From NCBI RefSeq assembly GCF_021869535.1, contig NW_026262659.1, forward strand, positions 310,001 to 374,000: 64,000 nucleotides of DNA. Reading direction: 5' to 3'. This document shows positions 35,801 to 40,500 of the stretch, one piece after another. The notes beneath the pieces were generated by a model. It saw nothing but the letters and a program-made list of their open reading frames with translations. It was not told the origin of the DNA and made no database searches. Made by a program: the position numbers and the translations under genes. Origin of the DNA: Mytilus californianus. Taxonomy: Eukaryota > Mollusca > Bivalvia > Mytilida > Mytilidae. Positions within the stretch are counted from its first letter, which is position 1. Every line of letters starts with the position of its first letter.

Positions 35801-37076
35801 ATAACACTCGAAATTAACCCGAGCTCTTTCCACACGGAATTCAAATAATTCTAGTTTGTCAATCGGTTGACTGCTTATAATGTAAAATACAAATATATCA
35901 AAAGTTTTTAAAACTAACAAAACACAATGATCGTTTCTCTATTTCCCAATGTAAATGAAATGAAACAAAAAACATTTTTTATCACAATAAGAAGAGGAGA
36001 GAATTCAACATTTCCGGATCTACTTGGAGCCTAATGACCCCCCACGTAGATAAGTTGGATATCGCGGAAGCAAGGATTAACCCGGCAACTAGAAAGGCAT
36101 TAAAGCACTGCCTTTAAAAACACAATACTTGCAATACGGTGACCTATAGTTATTAATTTCTGTGTCATTTGGTCTCTTGCAGAGAGTTGTCTCATTGGCA
36201 ATCATACCTCATCTTCTTTTTTTTTATTGATTGAATTTGAATAAGCTTTTTTCAACTTAAAAAACCAGGATACAAATCTTATGAGTGGAAATTGACAGGC
36301 CTATCAGACGGTGCCTCATGTGTAGAGTCTGATGAGACTTTGGCATTGATGAAAACTAGAACATAAGTCCTGTGACATGACTAGATTCAGTTGTTCTCGA
36401 CTCATATTTTTAAAAGGTATTTCAAAAGATATAAATCAAATTCTGTTCTATTGTTTTAATTCATTTTGTTCCTTGAATCAACTTAAAATGCAAAAAAGAT
36501 TATTATTAAGATTTTTGTTGGACAAGTTACAATTTCATTCGGACAAGTAAATTTTGGTATGTACTTGTCCTACTGGACAAGTTGGAAAAAAAGTTATTGT
36601 CGAGGCCTGCATACAGACCGACCAGACATACGATTTGCCAGACCTGTATCTATTTCATTGGTCAGGACCGTCAGACTGATGTTTGGCACAGACTGCCTTT
36701 TTAACCACCATTACTGATAATCACAAGACATTCCTGTAAAACTTTGTCATAAAAGATAATGACTGAAGCAAAAGTGCTAGTCGTATAACGTCAATAGTTT
36801 AATAGTAACAAAATCTTGGTTCAATGGTCGCAGATTCCAAAATGGCTACATTATAAAGGTCTGTAAGAAATTATGCACAGTCCTAGTATGCTAAAATTGT
36901 ATTCAATAGCCTAGTATAGGACAAATTTGCCTGTATAGAAAATCACTTTCAATCATCAGAAAAGATAAATTATTTATCAGAAATACAGTAATTTGATAAC
37001 ACAGTTTTAAATTGAAAATAAATTTTATACAGATCTTATGTGTGTGTTTGTGTGAAACAAGCTTACTTTCTGGCAT
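5657..37076 (-). CDS. IK: IK/RED spliceosomal protein gene (17 exons placed plus one tentative microexon)
   Basis: RED (IK) is a nuclear protein of the spliceosomal B complex that partners SMU1. In vertebrates it also binds MAD1 and supports the spindle checkpoint. Coding exons on the minus strand: 37076-37067, 28830-28761, 28388-28233, 26019-25960, 25095-25026, 24217-24120, 23260-23146, 22636-22580, (22473-22446 tentative), 19962-19799, 19409-19298, 18978-18930, 17918-17642, 11215-11150, 10364-10324, 8623-8555, 7362-7207 and 5828-5657. All phases agree, giving about 589 residues against 557 in human. Family blocks in order: MPERDSEVFSNPL, LTNDDFRKMLMTPRGPG, MEHTHLVKGLDFALL, RNELFLPKRMAYVVDL, LTTNDIVINKLTQILSYLRQ, the Arg/Asp tract, DEVDYSKMDQGNKKGP, GRWDFDTQEEYSDYM and a C-terminal KKPKY. 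It starts 438 bp from HMMR, head to head. Oddities: tandem copies of splice junctions in seven introns, and a His/Gln tract in exon 3. Confidence 0.95.
5924..6480. mobile_element. Non-autonomous element with TAGTCCCCTAC terminal inverted repeats
   Basis: The stretch opens with TAGTCCCCTAC and closes with its exact reverse complement GTAGGGGACTA. Inside are three tandem ~120-170-bp copies of a unit containing AAGTTCAAGGACCATA, then a GACA microsatellite (about 6,400-6,435). There is no coding capacity. It lies in RED intron 16, and the structure is that of a MITE with internal tandem amplification. Confidence 0.8.
6513..6635. repeat. Fold-back inverted repeat
   Basis: The arm beginning AGAATAATGGCATTTATG and passing through TTGATACTG and TTTATCAGC is repeated in inverted form, ending GCCATTATTCT at 6,635. 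Arms are about 40 bp with a few mismatches and small gaps, around a ~40-nt loop. No open frame. Confidence 0.75.
6636..7206. other. IK: RED intron 16, remainder
   Basis: AT-rich intronic sequence between the fold-back repeat and exon 16. I see no coding sequence, RNA gene or recognised repeat. Confidence 0.5.
7207..7362 (-). CDS. IK: RED exon 16
   Basis: Encodes EWQMQDTLDDSDDEVDYSK, then MDQGNKKGPVGRWDFDTQEE, YSDYMSNKEALP and the first two bases of a Lys codon. This is the best conserved block of the family. The acceptor is TTTGTTTGCAG and the donor is GTAAGT. The first exon bases TGAATGGCAGAT and the acceptor are the seed of the 32-bp array on its upstream side. Confidence 0.96.
7363..8305 (-). 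repeat. 32-bp minisatellite copying the RED exon 16 acceptor (~29 copies)
   Basis: On the minus strand each 32-bp unit reads approximately TTACTATTTGTTTGCAG followed by TGAATGGCAGATTGT. The real 3' splice site plus the first 12 exon bases are therefore repeated about 29 times immediately upstream of exon 16. Every copy keeps a pyrimidine-rich tract and an AG. Copies differ mainly by C/T in GGCAG versus GACAG and by ACTGC versus ACAGC. Confidence 0.93.
8335..8554 (-). repeat. ~78-bp tandem copies of the RED exon 15 donor
   Basis: Downstream of the exon 15 donor, two further copies of the exon end (minus strand TATGATGAATGTTACCCTGG followed by GTAAGTTCTTAAAGACTG) occur at 79- and 77-bp spacing, with donor positions near 8,399 and 8,478 against the true one at 8,555. 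A third, truncated copy begins near 8,335. Both extra donors are intact GTAAGT. Confidence 0.92.
8555..8623 (-). CDS. IK: RED exon 15
   Basis: Encodes GSTKLQKLKGKIDHYGYDEC followed by YPG, matching the human ...SYAECYP stretch. Phase 2 on both sides. Donor GTAAGT. Confidence 0.93.
8760..8940 (+). repeat. Interspersed repeat, GATTGCCAATGAGACAAC family (partial)
   Basis: Contains GTGGTATGATTGCCAATGAG (twice, the first with CACTGAG), CTTCAACAATGAGC and AGCTATAAAAGGCCCC in the order seen in longer copies at 24,600-24,965 (reverse), 33,005-33,375 (reverse), 46,690-47,045 and 52,020-52,420. It is a high-copy family with no coding capacity here. Confidence 0.8.
9521..9721. repeat. Near-perfect 94-bp palindrome
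   Basis: Arm 9,521-9,614 and arm 9,628-9,721 are reverse complements over 94 bp with a single mismatch (CTTAGGAC against CTTCGGAC), separated by a 13-nt loop. The arm sequence (GACAACCACTGAATAACAGG) is the distal part of the GATTGCCAATGAGACAAC family. It is therefore an inverted duplication of an interspersed repeat, inside RED intron 14. Confidence 0.95.
10030..10318. mobile_element. MITE with ~45-bp inverted termini, beside the RED exon 14 donor
   Basis: The left end AGGGAGCTACCATTTGATTT (from 10,032) and the right end, its reverse complement (to 10,316), flank a core of repeated TCCTGCCTTTTTTTT units. The inverted termini extend through a G7-12 run and GGCTAGGATGAAA. There is no open frame. 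It ends eight bases inside the intron, after the exon 14 donor. Confidence 0.88.
10324..10364 (-). CDS. IK: RED exon 14
   Basis: A 41-nt exon encoding SFAGMVEEEKDKE plus two bases of a Lys codon. Human RED has FAGSAGWEG at this place, so SFAG is the conserved start. Acceptor TTAATTTCAG, donor GTATGT. The phases match exons 13 and 15. Confidence 0.85.
10365..10705 (-). repeat. Tandem copies of the RED exon 14 acceptor
   Basis: Upstream of exon 14, the acceptor with the first exon bases (minus strand TAATTTCAG then AGTTTTGCTGGTAT) is repeated about five more times. Splice-AG positions near 10,417, 10,469, 10,546, 10,623 and 10,699 give spacings of 52, 52, 77, 77 and about 77 bp. The longer units carry an extra 25-bp CACTATCTTTTCAC segment. 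The outermost copy is degenerate. Confidence 0.92.
10920..11149 (-). repeat. 56-bp tandem copies of the RED exon 13 donor
   Basis: Four extra copies of the last ~40 exon bases plus donor (minus strand GTTGGTTCAGTCCATTAATG, then AGAAATGTAAG|GTAAGAAGAG) end at 11,094, 11,038, 10,982 and 10,926, an exact 56-bp period from the true end at 11,150. Because 56 is not a multiple of three, reading through would shift the frame. Three of the four copies carry GTAAGAAG; the outermost reads GTAAAACG. Confidence 0.95.
11150..11215 (-). CDS. IK: RED exon 13
   Basis: A 66-nt phase-0 exon encoding DEDQKQGQSATQLVQSINDK then FK. It corresponds to human ...STKELIKSINEKF. Acceptor TTTTACAG, donor GTAAGA. Confidence 0.92.
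11216..12484. other. IK: RED intron 12, apparently unique stretch
   Basis: AT-rich intronic sequence with no gene recognised on either strand. A short GTGTATATGTGTGCCAGA microsatellite lies at about 12,330-12,385. Plus-strand open frame 11,278-11,472 has no recognisable domain. Confidence 0.5.
12485..13612. repeat. Modular repeat: B, A/C-rich spacer, module A array, CGACG hairpin
   Basis: Second occurrence of the modular family in the same order as at 566-2,760 but lacking C and D: module B at 12,495-12,655, an A-rich then C9 spacer at 12,740-12,800, about four ~160-bp A monomers to 13,510, a GACGACGACG run and the TACGACCGC hairpin ending at 13,612. It lies within RED intron 12. Confidence 0.8.
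13785..15205. repeat. Modular repeat: B followed by about nine module C monomers
   Basis: Module B (13,795-13,955) is followed by about nine ~120-bp TTAGATTCAGCATATCAAAG monomers with alternating sub-types, 'TTGGACCAACTTGAAAACTG' and 'GACCTTAATGTAGACCAATT'. The alternation suggests that pairs of monomers were copied together. The apparent peptides are shadows of the repeat. Confidence 0.8.
15645..15835. repeat. Two adjacent hairpins with GTGTAAGGGA arms
   Basis: ATAATTTAAAAGCAGTGTAA then GGGA is inverted as TCCCTTACACTGTTTTAAAT, with a ~30-nt loop (about 15,650-15,715). A second, related hairpin follows at about 15,745-15,815. They look like two neighbouring copies of one small fold-back element. 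Confidence 0.75.
15850..16246. repeat. Module A monomers and CGACG hairpin terminus
   Basis: Two to three ~160-bp A monomers, then a GACGACGACG run and the ATACGACC/GGTCGTAT hairpin ending at 16,249. This is the same terminus as at 2,503, 2,757 and 13,612. Confidence 0.75.
16247..16407. repeat. ~75-bp-arm fold-back palindrome
   Basis: The left arm contains ATTCATGGAAGCCATAGATT and TGGCCTGGGCCGTGATATTC. The right arm is its reverse complement with about four mismatches or indels, meeting at a small GAGCGTTAGCGAG centre near 16,320-16,333. It begins directly after the CGACG hairpin. No coding content. Confidence 0.9.
17120..17612. repeat. ~35-bp minisatellite close to the RED exon 12 donor
   Basis: About 14 copies of a 35-37-bp unit, ACTATTCCTATTCAAGAGAA followed by GACAACCTATCCAGC. 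Two sub-types, 'CAGAACT' and 'CAGCACT', are interleaved. It ends about 30 bp from the exon 12 donor but contains no exon sequence. The long frame through it exists only because the unit has few stops. Confidence 0.9.
17642..17918 (-). CDS. IK: RED exon 12 (Arg/Asp repeat)
   Basis: Encodes NIYNDIGDYVPTYNKV, then about 60 residues dominated by alternating Arg and Asp (RDRDRRDRDRRDRDRDRDR), then KKTYFEKPVEE. Vertebrate RED has IFEDIGDYVPS, an Arg/Glu/Asp tract and SYFEKP in the same order, and this tract gives the protein its name. The mussel version prefers Asp over Glu. Acceptor CTGTTTTAG, donor GTATGA. Phase 2 in, phase 0 out. Confidence 0.95.
17943..17998. repeat. (AT)n palindrome with 16-bp unique arms
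   Basis: TGTTTAGACGAGTTGT, an (AT)n core of roughly 22 bp, then the exact reverse complement ACAACTCGTCTAAACA. It lies about 25 bp upstream of the RED exon 12 acceptor and could form a cruciform or RNA hairpin there. Confidence 0.92.
18930..18978 (-). CDS. IK: RED exon 11
   Basis: A 49-nt exon encoding GKLKEEEKAKLTGGDD and part of an Asn codon. It matches the Lys/Glu-rich linker of human RED (KGKLEEKKPPEADMNIFED). Donor GTAAGT. Confidence 0.88.
19298..19409 (-). CDS. IK: RED exon 10
   Basis: Encodes ATTTLTTNDIVINKLTQILS then YLRQGRRESKKLKKKEK. Human RED has TTLTTNDIVISKLTQILSYL, almost identical. Phase 0 in, phase 1 out. Donor GTAGGT. Confidence 0.96.
19799..19962 (-). CDS. IK: RED exon 9
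   Basis: Encodes RNIYKTLFQSRLPERNELFL, PKRMAYVVDLEDEYADSDVP and TTIIRSKADCPTVD, colinear with the human block from RNVYRMLF to RSKADCPT. It starts with two bases of a split codon, so the preceding exon must leave one base. Donor GTAAGT. Confidence 0.96.
20026..20775 (+). mobile_element. Non-LTR retrotransposon 3' fragment (reverse transcriptase tail), degenerate
   Basis: On the plus strand 20,026-20,150 reads LHGVEEW, a stop, then NMFINKNKTEYMIIGTKQK, as in the region following the YADD motif of jockey/CR1-type reverse transcriptases. After an unrelated stretch, 20,540-20,770 reads RNPHPLRNAVQGNFILPKPK, ELFKKSFMYSGPFLWNNL and SLRNIINVNSFKYKITDHL, the usual C-terminal end. Stops and gaps make it a dead fragment. 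It is antisense to RED, in intron 8 or 9. Confidence 0.75.
21395..21610. repeat. Short tandem duplication in a RED intron
   Basis: Two to three copies of a ~90-bp unit containing TTTTAGTCCTGAATTCTATT and GTGTATGTGTATTTATGTG. No coding content. The surrounding 20,780-22,440 stretch holds no further gene I can recognise, other than paired TTAAATTCATTGCAG repeats at 21,737-21,830. Confidence 0.7.
22446..22473 (-). CDS. IK: Tentative RED microexon (28 nt)
   Basis: The exon at 22,580-22,636 ends in phase 0 and exon 9 begins with two bases of a split codon, so an exon of length 1 mod 3 must lie between them. This 28-nt stretch has an AG before it (CTGTTAG), a GTAAAA donor after it and the right phase. 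It would encode LKTNVLLSLA before RNIYK, loosely matching human EFKTRLG before RNVYR. It is the best candidate I see, but the sequence is short and the acceptor weak. Confidence 0.35.
22580..22636 (-). CDS. IK: RED exon 8
   Basis: A 57-nt phase-0 exon encoding VRAEISNKEKEDEEAMETA, matching human VRAEIASKEKEEEELME. Acceptor TTGTTTAG, donor GTAACT. Reading on past the donor meets a stop within five codons. Confidence 0.92.
22860..23125 (-). repeat. Truncated reverse copy of the AGCTCACCTGGC interspersed repeat
   Basis: Read on the minus strand this begins TTTTTAGCTCACCTGGC and continues through ATCTTCTCCTCTGAAACTAT and a CAATGCTATTTTTAGCC-like block. It is a 5' fragment of the 1.9-kb family at 52,887-54,782 and 55,320-57,215. 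It ends ~20 bp from the RED exon 7 donor. Confidence 0.8.
23146..23260 (-). CDS. IK: RED exon 7
   Basis: Encodes GENYAERRKQVIQESKYLGG then DMEHTHLVKGLDFALLEK. Human RED has KRRQLIQESKFLGGDMEHTH and then LVKGLDFALLQK. Acceptor AATTGACAG, donor GTATGT. Confidence 0.97.
23430..23560. repeat. Short ~60-bp tandem duplication
   Basis: Two and a half copies of a unit containing CTGGTGGCTT, TAGATATAAAAG and AAACATTTCTGTTCCCA. Intronic. The stretch 23,560-24,020 shows nothing else. Confidence 0.7.
24030..24119 (-). repeat. Tandem copy of the RED exon 6 donor (2 copies in total)
   Basis: Minus strand: the exon end CAGATGTTAAGGC|GTAAGTCTATTA is repeated ~48 bp downstream as CAGATGTTAAGGCATAAGTC, with GGCAAACTGAGGGAACATTA against GGCAACCTGAGGGAACACTA on the plus strand between them. 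The second donor has decayed from GT to AT. Confidence 0.9.
24120..24217 (-). CDS. IK: RED exon 6
   Basis: Encodes ARERRDGQNKDYEETEIVST then TADYRAVAPDVK. Human: AKERRDGVNKDYEETELIST then TANYRAVGP. Phase 0 in, phase 2 out. Donor GTAAGT. Confidence 0.97.
24600..24965 (-). repeat. Interspersed repeat, GATTGCCAATGAGACAAC family (reverse copy)
   Basis: On the plus strand it runs from TATTACACTACTATTTCAGT through CACCTGTCCTAAGTCAGGA and GGGCCCTTTATAGCTTGCTG to GAGAGTTGTCTCATTGGCA. It is a nearly full copy of the family seen at 33,005-33,375, 46,690-47,045 and 52,020-52,420. It lies in RED intron 5. Confidence 0.85.
24985..25025 (-). repeat. Tandem copy of the RED exon 5 donor (2 copies in total)
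   Basis: Minus strand: AGAGATAGG|GTAAGGTTGC followed by CATTAGTCACT occurs twice in direct succession at a ~38-bp period. Both donors are intact GTAAGG, so either could be used. The second would add 38 nt and shift the frame. Confidence 0.9.
25026..25095 (-). CDS. IK: RED exon 5
   Basis: Encodes IYYAKLKRMEEEKQKELEEK then YRDR, matching human SYYAKLRQQEIERERELAEK then YRDR. The first Ile codon is shared with exon 4. Donor GTAAGG. Confidence 0.95.
25960..26019 (-). CDS. IK: RED exon 4
   Basis: A 60-nt exon encoding LELPKADEDEDPGTRRRKKK, matching human YNEDEDPAARRRKKK. Likely part of the nuclear localisation region because of RRRKKK. Acceptor ATATTCCAG, donor GTAAGA. Confidence 0.92.
26020..26880. 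other. IK: RED intron 3, non-array part
   Basis: No coding sequence recognised. A single degenerate copy of the downstream 74-bp repeat unit (GTGTTTCTTAGGAACAGACG) lies near 26,780-26,840. Confidence 0.5.
26881..28232 (-). repeat. 74-bp minisatellite copying the RED exon 3 donor (~19 copies)
   Basis: On the minus strand each unit contains TTCTTAGGAACAG-type exon sequence (CATCTGTTCCTAAGAAACAC, then TCCAGTAGTAGTAGTACTAT) followed by the donor ATT|GTAAGT and a short intronic tail CTGTAACTATGACAACAA. So the last ~50 bases of exon 3 plus its donor are repeated about 19 times at a 74-bp period. Most copies keep GTAAGT; a few have GTTAGT, GTACGT or GTAATT. Two copies carry a different tail (GGCCACCGTTCCAC). 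Confidence 0.94.
28233..28388 (-). CDS. IK: RED exon 3
   Basis: Encodes HPLTNDDFRKMLMTPRGPGP, then AAKQQQHHQQHQQHQQH and SSVPKKHSSSSSTI. Human RED has KLTNEDFRKLLMTPR; the His/Gln tract and Ser run are not in human. The acceptor AG precedes 28,388 and the first consensus donor is at 28,232. Confidence 0.95.
28761..28830 (-). CDS. IK: RED exon 2
   Basis: Encodes (R)DSEVFSNPLPPENHHYSDDE then DEG. Together with exon 1 it gives MPERDSEVFSNPLPP, against human MPERDSEPFSNPLAP. Acceptor TATTTTAG, donor GTAAGT. Confidence 0.95.
29270..29345 (+). repeat. Fragment of the GATTGCCAATGAGACAAC family
   Basis: AGATGTGGTATGATTGCCAA then TGAGACAACTCTCCAC. Only the 5' end of the family is present. Another fragment is at 30,915-30,985 on the opposite strand. 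Confidence 0.7.
30560..30790. repeat. Interspersed repeat (CGCCAGACGCGCGTTTCGTC)
   Basis: Contains AATACGCCAGACGCGCGTTT then CGTCTACATAAGACTCATCA, a stretch I know as common in mussel genomes. A relative (GAGTCTTATGTAGCCGAAAT) is at 46,600-46,660. No coding content. Confidence 0.7.
31220..31480. repeat. Diverged module B with module D trace
   Basis: CAGCTGGATACACCCGCAGA instead of the GATACGACCGCAGA consensus, followed by recognisable GTTGGGGCAAAAATGGACAC sequence and a short GCAATAAACTGTGC remnant of module D. An old copy of the modular family. Confidence 0.7.
31755..32560 (+). repeat. ~140-bp tandem array with TCAAGGTCA half-sites (opposite orientation)
   Basis: Six diverged copies of the unit also found at 3,090-3,930. 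Each starts near TGAACCATGAAAATGAGG then TCAAGGTCA (near 31,791, 31,935, 32,079, 32,229; variants TCGAGGTCA near 32,372 and TCAAGGACA near 32,529), followed by an ACCAAATATAGTTGACCTAT stretch. Confidence 0.82.
33005..33375 (-). repeat. Interspersed repeat, GATTGCCAATGAGACAAC family (reverse copy)
   Basis: Plus strand runs from TATTGTACTGTTACACCACT through GTGCCTGTCCCATGTCAGGA and TTTATAGCTGACTGTGCGG to GAGAGTTGTCTCATTGGCAA. Near full length. Partial copies follow at 33,560-33,600 and 36,120-36,220. Confidence 0.85.
33660..34830 (-). pseudogene. Decayed DDE (Tnp_4-type) transposase
   Basis: Minus-strand fragments in order: GANPPYRDLSLLPFPAYFPG (34,640-34,800), PTTWIIIDSTEYPVIKPKSP and AQATFSSYKNRKSENT (34,060-34,200), TPGGLVNYVSNAYVGSTSDY, GDSVMADKGLNVQDLFANFF (33,870-34,064), and then, in another frame, HVHIERIIGLGKTYKILTNP with MNGTETKLSS down to about 33,660. 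The IID...AD...E arrangement is that of DDE_Tnp_4 transposases. Frame changes and stops between fragments show it is inactive. With the THAP domain upstream it once formed one THAP-transposase gene. Confidence 0.85.
35310..35544 (-). pseudogene. THAP zinc-finger domain of the decayed transposase
   Basis: In one frame MPSTCCCVPGCLLRGGHAFP then NDFKRRKSWINAM; in the next frame RRLDENTMKSWSPSQSAVAC then KAHFTEKDYVQET. The Cys-X-X-Pro-X-Cys start, HAFP and the CKAHF motif are the C2CH THAP signature. A frameshift near 35,440-35,460 separates the halves. Confidence 0.88.
36615..37066. other. IK: RED intron 1, 5' part
   Basis: AT-rich intronic sequence between the right end of the transposable element and exon 1. 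No feature recognised apart from a short GTGTGTGTTTGTGTG stretch at 37,040. Confidence 0.5.
37067..37076 (-). CDS. IK: RED exon 1 (start codon)
   Basis: A 10-nt coding exon, ATGCCAGAAA followed by donor GTAAGC. It gives MPE plus the first base of an Arg codon completed by exon 2, so the protein starts MPERDSE exactly as in vertebrates. This match decides the start. Confidence 0.9.
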
Positions 37077-37514
37077 CTTTGAAACTGCAATGAGCAAAAT
37101 AAGCAAAATACTACTGTGCCTAAAATTTAAAACAAAAATCGGATTGATCCGTAAATATATCCGGTTATATTTATAGCCAAATTGTTTAAATATTCTTAGT
37201 TTTATGATATCTGTATAAAGTTACATGTATAATAAATGAGCGAAATTACTTAAAAGCACTTCATTTATAATCTGGATTTATATGTATTAAAAGAATAAAT
37301 ATTCAAATGTGTTCGTTCCGAAAAAAAATTATCCGTCAAAATCATACGAGTCAATTTTACTTATACTTCCGGAAACAAATTTCATTGGTCAATGCGAGAA
37401 AGTAAAAGAAGAAATTCGAAATTCTGGCGGTCCTTATGCATATCTGCATTGATATTTGTTGAATATTCCTACATATCAAATGTCAAAGTATTAGTTATAG
37501 CAAAAATCAACATT
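37077..37514. promoter_or_regulatory. Shared bidirectional promoter of RED and HMMR
   Basis: The 438 bp between the divergent start codons must hold both transcription starts. Visible motifs: the palindromic ETS-type site ACTTCCGGAA at 37,365-37,374, an ATTGG (inverted CCAAT, NF-Y) at 37,384-37,388 and TTCGAA at 37,415-37,420. The last matches the CHR element (TTYGAA) that with an upstream CCAAT drives G2/M genes through MuvB/DREAM. No clear TATA box sits close to either start. Motif identity is seen in the sequence; function is inferred. Confidence 0.65.
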
Positions 37515-37560
37515 ATGGCCTTTTCAAAAGCACCATTTAAACGCTTTAACGAAAAAATAG
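37515..37560 (+). CDS. HMMR: HMMR exon 1
   Basis: Encodes MAFSKAPFKRFNEKI plus one base of a Gly codon, followed by donor GTGGGT. The ATG is chosen because the whole first exon aligns with vertebrate HMMR without gaps. Confidence 0.93.
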
Positions 37561-40500
37561 GTGGGTGAAAGTTAAGATTCCAATTCACCAAGGCTGATGC
37601 GATGCATGACGTTTCGGCCACAGACGTTTAGGCCGCAGTCGATACGGGCATACAGGAGCGTCTTTTTACCACAGAATACCTCAGAACATCCAAAATAACC
37701 ACATAATTCGAAATATTAATACTTCAGACATTATTATTGTAGCTATTGTAAATTATTTTTATAATGTGACAATTATAATTTTATTATTCGAATAAATTTA
37801 ATTATTCTATTTACGGTCAACTCATGATCACTTTTGCCAGAGACATATATACACATATGTTTCTGCGGGTGCGAGACAAATCAACCCGGAGACAACTCAG
37901 ACCGTCTTTAAAGACAACTCGGACCGCCTATCATGACACCTGAGACTAAGCTGATGCTGGGAACAGTATATCTAACGGGAAATGAATCTAATACGCTTTT
38001 CAGTATAAAATTGATAAAATCTCGGACTCCCCGAGACTTACGGATTTTGGTAGCGTGTGACTGAAAAACTATCAGAACTGCTCAACAAATAAACCACATA
38101 ACTCTAATTGTAAATAAATACAAGTTTTATCATTTTGTAGATATATTTTGTCATATAAAATTACCAAATTAAGTTTGATTTATTTGATGAGAAGTGTTTT
38201 ATAATAGTTTGGGAATTTGTAAATCATCGTGGCAATGGCCGCTATTTTTTTATTACCTTGTTTGCATTCTTCACAATTCTGTGATGAAATGCTTGCGATT
38301 TTAACAAATTTGAAGTGACAGAATACAAGTTTGATACACTAGCATCACTATAAAACTAGTTTGAATGACATTTTATTGATAATATCAGAAATTATTAGGA
38401 TAATAGCGAGTCCGTTTTTAACACGTCCGTTTCTGTATCGTATCTTTATTAACTATGGCATGACGATAAATCGACTACAATCAGGTAGTGTCAAGTCCTG
38501 TCAATATATATGTTCCTGGCTGATGATAAAGACTGTGTCTGATGAGAAGTTTCTAATAAAGTTTTGAAGGCCTTGAGCAATTACTTAAGATCTTTGTGCA
38601 ATTAGTTTCTCTATTGAATTAATGAGATGAAACATTGAACTCTAATAAAAAAGATATGAGCTAACCAGAGAAAAATTGTTTGAGGCATGTTTTTACATCC
38701 CAAGACTTGAGAATTTTAGGGATTGTAAAAAAAATTACTTATACAAGTAAATTTTTTAAGGAAATTAAGGGGAGATTATTCAAACTTTATAAAAAAAATA
38801 TGAATATAACAAATTTACTTCAAGTAAATAAAAATAACTTGTACAAGTAGTACCCCTGACTGCATTAGCTTGGTCGTTGAAACACTGAATAGATTCTTGA
38901 TACACTTGAAGTTCAAAACCAAATACTGTTGGCAAGTCAGATGCAACATCGTATACACATACTTTACTTGAGATGGACAACATTTTCGATTTTACGAAAT
39001 TTTGTATGCATTTAGAAATCCTTGAACTGCATCTTAATATTGAAAAACTGGTATATGTCAGGGGTACTACTTGTACAAGTAATTTTTATTTACTTGAAGA
39101 AGTAATATTAATATACTTATATAAGTAAATTTGTAGGATACTTATACAAGTGTATTTTATTTACTTGTATAGGTAAAAAAAAAATTAGCTTAGTTATGTC
39201 CCTTAGACATTCAGATTTTTTTACTTATATAAGTGAAAAAGTCATCCTACATGTATCTTCTTTTCTTGAATTCTTAGGACTTCTTTGCTCTAATAGAATT
39301 TTAAATTGTCTGTCCTTTGCAGATGTCTTAAATAATCATTTAAGTGTAATTTCATGGACAATGAAAATCTCATTTGTCTGTTATCTTCAGAACACTGCTC
39401 ATTTACAAGCCCACAAGGAGCAATTTTTGAAGGCCATGCGCAAATACTTAAGATCTTTGCACAATCAGTTTCTTTGTTGAATTAATGTAATAATGAGATG
39501 AAACATTGAACTCATCAAAAATTATGAGCTAACCTGGGAAAAATCATTAAAGGCATGTTTTTACATCTCAAAACTTGAGAATTTTTGTGGGATTGTAAAC
39601 AAAATTATATACAAGTGAATTTTTGAGAAAATTAAGGGGAGATAATTCAAATATTATAATTAACTTATATAAGTATATTTTTTTTATTTCTTCAAGTAAA
39701 TAAAGATTACTTGTACAAGTAGTACCCCTGACTGTATGTAGCATTTATATAAGATTCTATATTTTTGAGTCCAAAATGTTGACCTGAGCGAGTTCATTAA
39801 AAGTACCAAAATTTAATAAGATTATTTTTGACACTTGTCGTAATCACCAATCAACCCAATTAACATGTCAGTTAAGTTTTCACACCTGCTACATCAAATA
39901 CATTTATTTGAATTACCCTAAATAATCAGGGGGCAATTAGAATCCAATCAATGAAGAATTTTGTAAATATTCGATTGTTTTAAGATTTATAAATGCAATA
40001 AGCATGATAAGGAGAACAAACTTAATCTTTTATTAAGTCTCCCAAACGAAGTTTGGGAAGACTTATTGTTTTTGCTCAGTTCTTCTTCTTCTTCTTCTTC
40101 TTCTTCTTCTTGCCGCTTTTAAATTTGAACTTGTCCGCACCCGTTCTCCAAAACCGCTTGTCAGATTAACTTAGGGTTTCACAATATGTTATACTAACAT
40201 GTCTAGTGGTGCAATCAGGTTTTGTTTGTGCAATGGGGTTTATAAAGGGGTACTTTGAGGGGCAAAAAGAAAAGAGGGTTTTACTATAGAACCCTATGGG
40301 ATTTTATTTTTTTTAATTTTCAAATGATTATAAATTGAAAACCGTTTGTGATAGACACAATCTTTTTAATTGAAAATGTTCTAAATGATAAAGCCCATTT
40401 AATGAAATACAGGGTTAGTCCCCAGGAGTCATCCCGACCCCCTGTCATTTGAGAAAGTTCAAAAATCTTGTAAGTGGTCGAGATCCCCACCCCTAAACCA

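Larger units (their letters stand above)
29685..36609 (-). mobile_element. ~6.9-kb terminal-inverted-repeat element with CATAC flanks in RED intron 1
   Basis: The left end CAGGGCTCGACAATAAC (29,685-29,701) and the right end GTTATTGTCGAGGCCTG (36,593-36,609) are inverted repeats with one mismatch. Each is immediately flanked by the same five bases, CATAC (29,680-29,684 and 36,610-36,614), a possible target duplication. Just inside both ends are several CTTGTCC/GGACAAG motifs in both orientations. The interior holds a decayed THAP plus DDE transposase on the minus strand and several nested repeats. Alternatively, two separate small elements could lie here by chance in opposite orientation. Confidence 0.55.

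Noticed and set aside
29685..36609. Retroviral or other viral insertion in RED intron 1
   Set aside because: No reverse transcriptase, gag or LTR features. The recognisable proteins are a THAP domain and a DDE_Tnp_4 transposase, so it is a DNA transposon.
36903..37106. 67-codon minus-strand frame as a separate protein
   Set aside because: Only its internal MPE codons at 37,067-37,076 are coding (RED exon 1). The rest is 5' untranslated region and intron.
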